Source of the DNA: Spisula solida | Taxonomy: Eukaryota > Mollusca > Bivalvia > Venerida > Mactridae | Direction of reading: 5' to 3' | NCBI GenBank assembly: GCA_947247005.1 | Contig: OX365956.1 | Span: forward strand, 10,374,089-10,438,088 | Length of the DNA: 64,000 nt | Translations under genes and position numbers: made by a program | Part shown: positions 23,246 to 31,445 of the stretch, piece after piece | Layout: each line of letters begins with the position of its first letter | How positions within the stretch are numbered: the stretch's first letter is position 1 | The notes under the pieces: generated by a model | What the model was told of the DNA's origin: nothing | Databases searched by the model: none | Seen by the model: only the letters and a program-made list of their open reading frames with translations

Positions 23246-23940
23246 GTGGAAAACAAAATTCTTGAAAGGCAGATATGTATGTCAGATCTAAATTCAAACC
23301 ACTTTGCGACAACAATCCACAAAATACTTAACAAATATCACTACCATGTACGTATATCTGACATCTTCCATAACCCTCCATCGAAACCAGACTGGAAAAA
23401 ACTACTTTACCTTAAAATTAATACATATTGGAAGAAGAAATGGAATGAAGACCAGATTATGAAATCTACCTTGAAATATCTCCAAATACTGAAAAAACCT
23501 GCCAAGAGACCACATAATTTATGGCAATCTGTCAGACCTAGAGCACATGAGGTACAAAGAGCAGGAGTGAAGGCGCGACTACTTACGGGAACTTATATGC
23601 TAACAAACCAACTACATCCAAGTGTCAAATGTGCTCATTAGAAGATGAAACAGTTGAGCACATTCTCCTTCACTGCAAGGAACTAGACCCCATAAGGAAG
23701 AAACACATTCCCAAACTACTCGCGAGACTGGCTGATACATGTAGACATACTGGCTTCACTATGCTTGAACAACAAGGTCTACTAGTACAGTGCATACTGG
23801 ATTGTACACACTCCAAAGTCATGGAGACCCTTTATCCAGATCCCCAACTGTTGATCGACATAGAAAGATGTACCCAAGTACTATGCCACAAGATGCATCA
23901 ATATAGAGCACTTCAAATGGCACAAGCTAACAACATGTAG
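23246..23940 (+). pseudogene. non-LTR retrotransposon, C-terminal region with zinc-binding domain
   Basis: The C-terminal tail of a LINE reverse transcriptase polyprotein, 5'-truncated. The first frame ends in VKARLLTGTYML, a phrase typical of this region in jockey/CR1-type elements. The next frame starts CQMCSLEDETVEHILLHC, a CxxC...HxxxxC zf-RVT zinc-binding motif, and runs to a stop at 23,938-23,940. Joining them needs a one-base shift near 23,605, and the first frame's stop at 23,638 is a result of that shift. The RT catalytic core is absent. The element with AGACC target duplication inserted 33 bp after the stop, probably in the LINE's 3' region. Confidence 0.75.
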
Positions 23941-23978
23941 ACTTAAAATGCCCTTGATACACTGTTCATTATCAGACC

Positions 23979-24757
23979 CACACCGTATAACGTGGTATGA
24001 TAGTTGGACACTAAGAGAAAAATCGATTACGCATTTGGACAGGTGTAAGTTTTTTTTACTTTTTACCTACCAACATGATGGATTCTATAATATCTGTTTC
24101 TAGTTTCTTTGAGATTAATAAATGGCTGATACATCGGTATATTCCTGGAGAGAAAGAAACGAAAACAAGCGAGTTATCACTTGATAAGTAACAAGGTTTT
24201 CCTTTTCTGCCGTTTATCTGCACATTTCTGTGTTATTTCCAACTAATCAAACATTTTGTGACCCTGTAAATATAATACAATGTTTCATCTATACACAAGC
24301 CAAATGTGAAGGCGAAAAGTCTTACCACTGCGGAGATATCCATGTTTAAGTTTGACCGGGTAGATGAAAAATGATAACAATGGACACTACTTTTCTGTTT
24401 ATAGTAGATAACAATGACACTAATTTTCTAGTAGAGGTGGATAACACTAACACTATGCCTTTTTTCAAGCACATCTATGCTATTTATTCAATCTGCGGAC
24501 AATATAGGATGAATGTTGCTGATGATTAAGAGTCAGTTCGGTTATATAGACACTGTAGGGGAGTCTGATTATGATTATCACTTATATTATTGTATAAATC
24601 GTCGACTTTGCGTCATGATAACCCTGAAAATGCTCAGATTCACTCCTATAGCACCAATTACCTAAGATGTTACCTTTAAATGACTTAGTAAGGTATTATA
24701 TCACAACCTTGATATAATTAAAGCTGTCAGTGACGATTATTTTATCATATTTTTAAC
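23979..24757 (+). repeat. left terminal inverted repeat, about 780 bp
   Basis: It aligns along its whole length with the right TIR read in reverse, outer part to 31,151-31,440 and inner part to 25,765-26,259. It lacks about 16 bp near 23,995 that the right end keeps (ctgtgtggacactagc). Similarity is high but not perfect, so the element is not recent. Confidence 0.85.
24075..24191 (+). CDS. 38-codon ORF in the left TIR, conserved in the right TIR
   Basis: The ATG at 24,075 gives MMDSIISVSSFFEINKWLIH and ends ...KETKTSELSLDK before TAA at 24,189. The right TIR encodes the same peptide from 31,337 on the minus strand with three substitutions and reads on past the lysine. Shared reading in both TIRs may simply reflect shared descent. 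It could be a first exon of the element's gene (see findings). Function unknown. Confidence 0.4.
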   Translation: MMDSIISVSSFFEINKWLIHRYIPGEKETKTSELSLDK

Positions 24758-24760
24758 TAT

Positions 24761-25499
24761 TTAATAGGTTTGATATAACGGCCATCCATCTATTACATTA
24801 CCAGTATTTCGTGGTCCTCGCATGAATGTTAAGAATCTACCATTGAATAATCTGTATCCGACTTCCCAGAACTGTTTTGTTTGTGTCCGCATATATCGCA
24901 TTCCCGATGTTGTATTGCTAGAATACCAATCAACTATATCCAGGAACAGTAAAAACCCTATATTTTCCATTGGAAACTCCTTTCTCAGAATCAAGTCACA
25001 CCATTTCTTATATGTCTGTATATAGCCAGACTCTTTCAATTTTTTAAAAACGTTTTGGAATGTTTTCTATGAGTTGTGACATGTCAGAATCATCATCGCC
25101 ATCTTCTTCCTCATCATTTATTTCGGCTCCTATATCCATTTCATATAAGGTTCTGGAAATGTCAAATTGTTCATTCGTGTCATCTGTTGTATCTGTATTA
25201 AATGTTTCATTTAATGATTTGGCAGGTATATTTAGTTTAGTTTTCTTCTGTCGCTCATCGCTTCGATATATGCCTAACCTTTCATCACTGGTAATAAATA
25301 CCTCACCATCTTCAGGTATGATATGTTCATATGTTTTCGTACGATATCCGGTAGAGCCACTTACACAGTTTAGCTCTATTTCTCTGTATTTTATACATGA
25401 ACTCGAATGTGACTCCACCAAATGATCAATTACATCCTTGTATACAGTAAAGAATTCACCACAATAGTAACACTTGTACCTTGGTGCGTTTTCCATCAT
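24761..25499 (-). pseudogene. C2H2 zinc-finger gene of the long-TIR element, one frameshift
   Basis: The ATG at 25,497-25,499 opens MMENAPRYKCYYCGEFFTVY. It holds a classic C2H2 finger (CYYC...HLVESH) in the first 31 residues, then a Thr/Asp-rich linker and a strongly acidic stretch (EINDEEEDGDDDSD, about residues 127-140). The first frame stops after ENIPKRF at 25,044. One base shift there restores FKKLKESGYIQTYKKWCDLI, followed by FPMENIGFLLFLDIVDWYSS and RTQTKQFWEVGYRLFNGRFL up to a stop at 24,761, right at the TIR border. The second half resembles unnamed transposon-associated proteins of cnidarians and molluscs, from memory and unverified. Upstream, 'ctgttttttag' before the ATG looks like a splice acceptor (minus strand, near 25,513). 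The likely role is DNA binding by an element-encoded protein; the rest of such a protein is missing. Confidence 0.7.
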
Positions 25500-25671
25500 T
25501 CACATGTTTACCTAAAAAACAGATCATAAAGTAAAACATGAAATGTCAAGAATTTTGCGGACTGACGAATAGACCGACAAACTAAAGATATATAAAAGCA
25601 TTTGACTTTAATCTTAGGTTATTAAATTTTCCACATTCAAATACCATATTACGTGCTAGTTTATATAAAAT

Positions 25672-25773
25672 ATGAAGCGCAAGGTATGCAAAAAAAAGAA
25701 TTTTCAACCGGTTGCTCGTGCATATGGCCGTGATATGGAACCAACCGTTCAAACGCTTTACGGATTGAAATAA
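25672..25773 (+). CDS. 33-codon basic ORF on the opposite strand, doubtful
   Basis: ATG at 25,672 reads MKRKVCKKKNFQPVARAYGR and stops at 25,771. It lies between the start of the finger gene and the right TIR, divergent to the gene. It is short enough to be chance. Confidence 0.15.
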   Translation: MKRKVCKKKNFQPVARAYGRDMEPTVQTLYGLK

Positions 25774-26259
25774 TTAAAAATATGATAAAATAATCGTCAC
25801 TGACAGCTATAATTATATCAAGGTTGTGCTATGATACCTTACTAAGTCATTTAAAGGTAACATCTTAGGTAATTGGTGCTATAGGAGCGAATATGAGCAT
25901 TTTCAAGGTTATCATGACGCAAAGTCGACGATTTATACAATAATATAAGTGATAATCATACTCAGACTCCCCTACAGGGTCTATATAACCGAACTGACTC
26001 TTAATCATCAGCAACATTCATCCTATATTGTCCGCAAATTAAATAAATAGCAAAGATGTGCTTGAAAAAGGCATAGTGTCAGTGTTATCCACCTCTACTA
26101 GAAAATTAGTGTCATTGTTATGTACTATAAACAGAAAAGTAGTGTCATTGTTATCATTTTTCATCTACCCGGTCCAATTTAAACATGGATATCTCCGCAG
26201 TGGTAAGACTTTTCGCCTTCAAATTTGGCATGTGTATAGATGAAACATATGTATTATAT
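25765..26259 (-). repeat. right TIR, inner part
   Basis: The inverse of 24,757-24,270. The match stops at 'gtattatat', where the LINE begins. Confidence 0.85.
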
Positions 26260-26335
26260 AGATAATTTATTTGAATTTCCAGAAGGTCACAGACCCATGT
26301 GGACATACATAACATATATACAATGCAAATATTAA

Positions 26336-26422
26336 AGTGTACACACACGTACACACATCACACACACCACACACACGCACAACACACACACTCACACACA
26401 CCCACCCATTCGCACACATACA
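26336..26422. repeat. (CA)n microsatellite in the LINE 3' region
   Basis: CA repeats with GT, CC and AAC interruptions, downstream of the LINE stop codon. Confidence 0.9.
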
Positions 26423-26510
26423 CCATGTACATACGTACAAATACACATGTTACAGCACAATATGTACAAATTTAGGTTCATAACATCATTATACAAATTT
26501 GAAAAATACC

Positions 26511-27278
26511 TTATATGTAGTTATTATTATTGCGTATTAAAAATGCTTTATATATATAAATGCTTAATTTTCTGACTATCTTTTCTGTTTCATTCGATAA
26601 GAGTTCTATAAATTTCTGTACATTTGGTCTATGTCTATAATAGTAGGAGATGTATTGTTTTCTAATATCACTGTTTAAACTGCACTCAAGCACAAAATGG
26701 TATTCATCTTCAAATGTGTCACAAATTACACATTTTCTATCAGATATAGGTGTAGGATTAGGTCTTGTCCATCTACCACTTTCAATATATAATCGATGTG
26801 AGGCTACACGTAATCGAGTCAGATTCGAGCGAAATCTTGCAATAGTACATATGTTTAAATATGGTTGAAATTTAAATGATGCTAAATGTTTATATAATGA
26901 TGAGCGACTTGATTCTTGAATTCTCCCATTCCATCCTTGTATAAATTGATCTCTTAGTCGTAACTTCGCAGAAAATAGAAATAACTTAGGTTGGCCTACA
27001 TCTTGAAATAACCACACGTCATAAAAGCCTAACGTACTAAGTAAGTTTTTTAAAAGAGTCCACCAATTCTTTCTATTTGGATATATGTCAATGTCAGATT
27101 TTAACATAGTATATATTTTTTTATTATATTTATTGTTATCTGTATAAAGTAATTTTACCCAGTATTTTATTATTTGAAAATACCTTATACATTGATAATT
27201 TAGACGCCCTAGTTCATCGTACACAAAATCATTTTGCGTCGTACGCTTAATCCTGTGTTTGCAGAACTGTAGATGCAT
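26511..27278 (-). pseudogene. LINE C-terminal domain with zf-RVT zinc-binding motif
   Basis: A 255-residue frame. Its start region MHLQFCKHRIKR continues from the RT thumb after a one-base deletion near 27,329, since the sequence between reads NYASEVWGFIQGNAIER. Residues near 185 carry CVICDTFEDEYHFVLEC, the CxxC...HxxxxC zinc-binding motif found at the end of jockey/CR1-type polyproteins. It ends RNNNNYI then TAA. It may help bind RNA during target-primed reverse transcription; that is family knowledge. Confidence 0.8.
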
Positions 27279-27328
27279 GCGTTCGATCGCATTACCTTGT
27301 ATAAATCCCCAAACTTCACTTGCGTAAT

Positions 27329-27898
27329 TTAAAATGGAGAAATTAGTTTATCAAATAGATCTAGTTTATGCCCTACTGAAAGATCAGTAAATTTATATAA
27401 ATATTTTTTCATTTTAAAAACAGCTTTTAATGCTTGTCCGGATAAGGTATTCCGTGTATCAGTAAAAGAATTACCAGTCGAGAACACTATACATAGGTAG
27501 TTAAACTTGCTTACTACTTCAACTTGATTACCATCAAAAATAAAGTTTAGGTTATTAGGAAGTCGCCCTCCTTTTCGAAATATCATTATTTTCGTTTTCT
27601 TTGTGTTAACAATTAACTTCCAACGTTTACAGTAATCATCTAATACATCTAAACTAGTTTGTAACTCAGCCGCGTCATTTGCGAAGATAACCATATCATC
27701 AGCATAAAGTATAAGAAATATCTTGAAAGACTCAACATCAATTCCGCTTAGGCCTTTCTCAGATAAAACACTTTCGATGTCATTCAGAAACATCGCAAAT
27801 AAAAATGGTGACAGGCATTCACCTTGTCTTACGCCCAGAGTACACATGAATGAATTGCTCAATTGGTTACAATATTTTACTCTAGATTTGATCGAACA
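27329..27898 (-). pseudogene. LINE reverse transcriptase, palm and thumb part
   Basis: The frame reads KSRVKYCNQLSNSFMCTLG, then GVRQGECLSPFLFAMFLND, then LILYADDMVIFA with the catalytic YADD, then WKLIVNTKKTKIMIFRKGG. These are RT motifs 4 to 7 of a CR1/jockey-like LINE. The apparent start at 27,862 is a TTG and not a real start; coding continues upstream into the MITE insertion. The frame ends at KLISPF because of a base loss. Confidence 0.85.
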
Positions 27899-27900
27899 AT

Positions 27901-28058
27901 ACTTAGAATATAACCTACATTATGAGCCAATGAAAACGCCGCATTTTCGCGGTTAAATGAAAATTTAATCATTAAAATTTTCTCTTCACAGACTTGACGT
28001 CATGCGTTGGCGCTAATTTCTATCGGCCAATCAGAATGCAGAATGTTATATTCTAAGT
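27901..28058. mobile_element. 158-bp MITE inside the LINE RT gene
   Basis: Perfect 14-bp inverted ends ACTTAGAATATAAC and GTTATATTCTAAGT. It separates codons for IMKSM (minus strand, 28,170) from YCSIKSRV (27,900), so it interrupts the RT. Confidence 0.75.
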
Positions 28059-28163
28059 TAGTTAGAACATATTAAGTAAATTTTAATGACTAAAAAGGCC
28101 TCGCTTCGCTTCGCTCGCTCCGACCTTTTTAATCATTAAAATTTACTTAATATGTTCTAACTA
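28059..28163. mobile_element. 105-bp near-perfect palindromic element next to the MITE
   Basis: Arms of about 40 bp (28,059-28,099 and 28,124-28,163) begin TAGTTAGAACATATTAAGTA. The loop is the GC-rich 'cctcgcttcgcttcgctcgc'. It is directly adjacent to the 158-bp MITE, so either two elements hit the same spot or this is one compound element. Confidence 0.75.
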
Positions 28164-28592
28164 TAACATAGATTTCATGATATTTAAAAGTTTCCCACGG
28201 ATTCCCAACTTAATTAATTTAGACCATAAGTTATCTCTTACTATATAATCAAACGCTTTGGAAAAATCGATGAAAGCACAATATAATTGTTTCCCTTTAT
28301 TAATCATATGAGTTAGTAACCCATGTAATACAAATATATTATCGGCAGTTCCCATTTTAGTTCTGAACCCCGCCTGTGCCTATATGTAAACCGAATAATT
28401 TTCTGCCCAGTCCGTTAATCTGTTATTTAATATACGTGTAAAAAGCTTTCCCAAAGTACTTAAAAGTGTTATACCACGAAGATTGTTTTGATCATTAATG
28501 CTTCCCTTCTTATGTAACGGTATTATATATCCCTCCGACCAGCTCTCAGGAAAGTATCCGATATCAAATATTTTGTTAAAAAGACGCATCAA
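28161..28592 (-). pseudogene. LINE reverse transcriptase, fingers and palm part
   Basis: Reads GYFPESWSEGYIIPLHKKGS, then LRGITLLSTLGKLFTRILNN, then an in-frame TAG at about 28,378, then AQAGFRTKMGTADNIFVLHG and YCAFIDFSKAFDYI, with the first catalytic aspartate (FIDF). Motifs and order match RT motifs 1 to 3. The palindromic element ends it. Confidence 0.85.
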
Positions 28593-28600
28593 ATATGGAG

Positions 28601-29240
28601 CTAATACATTTTCCCATGTATAAATAATTTATTGATATGAAGATCTGGTCCCGCGCTTTTATTAGAGTTTAACCGTCCTATTGCTTTGAAAATTTCCGCT
28701 TCAGTAAATGACCAATCTAATTCATGAAACATAATTTGAAATTCATTGTTCTCGTATCTATCAATAAAGTGTAAATCATCAGCCACGAAAAACGGATCAC
28801 CCAGATTATTAACGCTATTAAAATATTGCTCAAAACTGACAATGGAATATTTGACTGGCTGGTCCCTGCACATTCTTTTAACATTTTCCAGTATAATTTC
28901 GCATTTTTAAATCTAGCGTCCGTCAGTTTCTTTGTTTGGGAATGATCATAATTCAACCTGGACTTACGTAAACACGTTTTATAATCCGATCTGGTTTTAA
29001 CCATTTCGGTACGATTTTCGTCCGATCCATTACGTCTAAATAAATTTAATTTTCTATAAAACAGACGTCTTTTATCTGAACATTCACTGTTAAACCAGTT
29101 ATTATTGTTTGTCTGAGCATTACTATTATTTGTTGAGCGTTGCATTTATGCTTAAATATAGGCGAAGCTACCTCATCTAAAATACTGGAAAGTTGTGATA
29201 TGCAAACATTTATGTCACTATCTGTTTGAGATGTATCCAC
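28601..29240 (-). pseudogene. LINE linker between endonuclease and RT
   Basis: Three overlapping frames (29,240, 29,145 and 28,873 starts) share one lineage with shifts between them. EIFKAIGRLNSNKSAGPD marks the usual region just before RT motif 0. NWFNSECSDKRRLFYRKLNL marks the region after the endonuclease. Confidence 0.7.
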
Positions 29241-29361
29241 CTAATTGTTTAAATTAATCAATTTATCTGTAATTGAATCACAAGACAATGCCTCAATAAA
29301 ACTATCCTTACTATCATTATCCCATTTATATTTAAAACCCGGTCCGTTTAAATGAGTATGT

Positions 29362-30224
29362 TCATCTCACACTTAGTGATAAATACAAAAGAGAAATCAA
29401 CAAGACAATGGTCCGATAAAATATTAGGACTGTGTACAGAAAAGGTATCAATATACTGAAATAAGAACCCCTAGAACCTACGTATGTATATTTACCATCT
29501 TTGTCATTATCAAAACGTCCATTCAATATTCGCATACATGTTTGTTTACACAAATCTAATAACATAGTACCATTATTGTTAGTTCTACCTTTATCACATG
29601 AACAACGCTTTAACTTATTGTCTTTGTGGTAATTATCAGGCATAATATCAATATTATTTAAATATTCGTCCGGAACAAAATCGGGACTATCCGATGTATG
29701 AGCATTAAAATCCCCACATACAACTAACTGTAAATCGTCATTACATTTTGCGTCTAATTCGACTATTGAATTTAATAAACGATCTAATGTATGAGTATCG
29801 ACCATTTTGCGTCTAATTCGACTATTGAATTTAATAAACGATCTAATGTATGAGTATCGACCATAGACTGCCGACTGCTGTTTTCTGGTATTACATAGCA
29901 TAGACAACAATATACATCATTATTTAAACCGAGCTTATTTGCACTAATTTTTACACATATAATGTCATCTTCGCAAGTAAAAACCAATGTGTCAGTACAT
30001 ACAAAATCATTTCTAATATAAACAGCTATTCCTCCTGACGACCTCTTATAGGTTAGTTTATTTTCTGTTCTGTTTAAATAATAACACTCAAAGTTATCAA
30101 ACTTCAGATCACAAAAGGCATTTGCCCAAGTCTCCGTTAATAAAATAATGTCATGATTACTGAAAATATTACATAATTCTGGAGATTTAACTTTATTTGA
30201 TCTACGGGTAACAAGACCCTGCAC
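29362..30224 (-). pseudogene. LINE APE-type endonuclease domain
   Basis: This domain nicks the target DNA. LLNVQGLVTRRSNKVKS starts it, then DIILLTETWANAF with the metal-binding glutamate, SSGGIAVYIRNDF, and VVCGDFNAHTSDS with the GDFN motif. The end, expected to hold the catalytic histidine (SDH-like), is disturbed after GSRGSYFS. A 59-bp tandem duplication at 29,744-29,861 shifts the frame between the ETW and GDFN blocks. An in-frame stop lies just upstream at about 30,269. Confidence 0.8.
29744..29861. repeat. exact 59-bp tandem duplication in the endonuclease gene
   Basis: The unit begins CATTTTGCGTCTAATTCGAC and repeats once with no difference seen. 59 is not a multiple of three, so it inactivates the frame. 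Identity of the two copies implies a recent event. Confidence 0.95.
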
Positions 30225-30269
30225 ATTTAGCAGAGCGCAACGCAGTGTGACCTTCTCAGTATTGTCCTA

Positions 30270-31134
30270 TTGGGTTGACTGAACACCTTGCGTGATCGGT
30301 GTACCTGTCCGCTCTGTCGGTTGACTGACACTTACACGATCACTTTGTTCATCGGAATGTGTTTGCACAACAGAGATGTCAAGCGAATTTGTGCTATTTT
30401 TAGCATTGGGTAAAACCCGGTTAGTATTGGCTCTCGACCTTGACCGACTGTTACTTTGTCTCTTGTATGGAACAGCTGACTGATCGACGCTCAGAACGAG
30501 CCGCTGCCTTAGTTACACTAGATCTTCCACGGGGTGCGGGAAATGAAATATCCTCTGGCTGTGCTGGGGATGATATATCATGCATTTCAACATTTGTTGA
30601 ATCATCACTACACTTATTTGTCAACGAATTATCTGTAGAGGTAGCATTTATTAAATCACTGGTAGAACCTGTACGTGGTAGATCGTTGGTAGCGATGGTA
30701 CGTTCGCGGTCATTGGAAGCGTCTGTGCGTGGGAGATCAGTGGTAGAACATGCACGTTTGGGGACAGTAGATTCTGTACGCACGATGCTATCGGTAGGGT
30801 CTGTACGTTGGAGACTATTGGTAGGTATATTGCTCGATTGTGTTGGCTGAGCAAGTGTCTCTGCAGGTTTATTCAATCCATGGAGCGTCGTTGTAGTGGA
30901 TTGGGTGACTGATGCAGCTAGTAGCGTACTACCGGTATTATTACAAGCTGGTTTCATCACGAATTGAGTGTCAGCCATATTATCAGTAGGTTTTCGAATC
31001 GGTAGGTTGTTGATATTATCGATGTTGTACACCTGATGGAGTCTATTGGTATTGACATATTGTCCCCAATCCGGTAGTTCATCTCGTATAATTCGACCAT
31101 CACAGACTAATTTTGCCGGATAGACTATTTGCAC
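30270..31134 (-). pseudogene. LINE N-terminal region, Ser/Thr-rich
   Basis: Starts VQIVYPAKLVCDGRIIRDEL then PDWGQYVNTNRL. It is followed by a long Ser/Thr/Asn-rich low-complexity region with LPRTDASNDRERT-like repeats and, after a shift near 30,485, an SR-rich stretch (QSNSRSRSRANTNR). The first codon is GTG at the truncation border. I do not recognise a nucleic-acid-binding motif. An ORF1-like or N-terminal extension role is inferred from position. Confidence 0.6.
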
Positions 31135-31337
31135 ATATATATAATTATATATATATATACAGGGTCACAAAATGTTTGATTAGTTGGAAATAACACAGAA
31201 ATGTGCAGATAAACGGCAGGCTTCTTATCAAGTGATAACTCGCTTGTTTTCGTTTCTTTCTGTCCAGGAATATACCGATGTATCGGCCATTTATTAATCT
31301 CAAAGAAACTAGAAAAAGATCTTATAGAATCCATCAT
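31125..31337 (-). CDS. right-TIR copy of the MMDSI small ORF
   Basis: It opens MMDSIRSFSSFFEINKWPIH and continues KETKTSELSLDKKPAVYLH, past the point where the left copy has TAA. Its 3' part runs into the LINE. If the element's gene is spliced, this could be its first exon, with the LINE sitting in the intron. That is inference. Confidence 0.35.
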   Translation of the reverse strand: MMDSIRSFSSFFEINKWPIHRYIPGQKETKTSELSLDKKPAVYLHISVLFPTNQTFCDPVYIYIIIYMCK

Positions 31338-31440
31338 GTTGGTAGGTAAAAAAACTTACACCTATCCAAATGCGTAATCGCTTTTTCTCTTACGTGTCCA
31401 ACTATCATGCTAGTGTCCACACAGCACGTTATACGGTGTG
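31151..31440 (-). repeat. right TIR, outer part
   Basis: The inverse of 23,979-24,268; ends CGTTATACGGTGTG followed by AGACC. Keeps the full 'cgtgctgtgtggacactagc' segment that the left end lost. Confidence 0.85.
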
Positions 31441-31445
31441 AGACC

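Larger units (their letters stand above)
26260..31143 (-). mobile_element. non-LTR retrotransposon (LINE) inserted in the right TIR
   Basis: A 4.9-kb element on the minus strand with an N-terminal region, APE-type endonuclease, reverse transcriptase and a C-terminal zinc-binding domain, in the order expected for CR1/jockey-like LINEs. It has in-frame stops at about 30,269 and 28,378, several single-base shifts and later insertions, so it is dead. The TIR is continuous across the insertion point (compare 24,270-24,285). The flanks share an AT-rich ATTATAT (26,253 and 31,144), a possible target duplication but low in complexity. The 5' end looks truncated: the frame is open to the junction without an ATG. 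Confidence 0.85.
23979..31440 (-). mobile_element. long-TIR DNA element with 5-bp AGACC target duplication, interrupted by a LINE
   Basis: Both ends begin CACACCGTATAACGTG, and AGACC flanks both sides directly (23,974-23,978 and 31,441-31,445). The left TIR is 23,979-24,757. The right TIR is in two pieces, 25,765-26,259 and about 31,151-31,440, because a LINE inserted in it. Without the LINE the element is about 2.6 kb. The centre (24,758-25,764) carries a frameshifted minus-strand C2H2-finger gene. A 5-bp duplication with CAC-starting ends is known for Transib and RAG-like transposons, and 5-6 bp with long TIRs for Polintons. No matching transposase, integrase or polymerase is seen, so the superfamily is open. 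Confidence 0.85.

Noticed and set aside
25060..25425. 121-aa plus-strand ORF
   Set aside because: Antisense of the acidic part of the C2H2-finger gene.
30440..30850. 136-aa plus-strand ORF
   Set aside because: Antisense of the low-complexity N-terminal region of the minus-strand LINE.
23974..31445. Polinton/Maverick
   Set aside because: Duplication length and long TIRs fit, but no polymerase, integrase, protease, ATPase or capsid gene is present, and the element is only 2.6 kb without the LINE. A relict could still be related.
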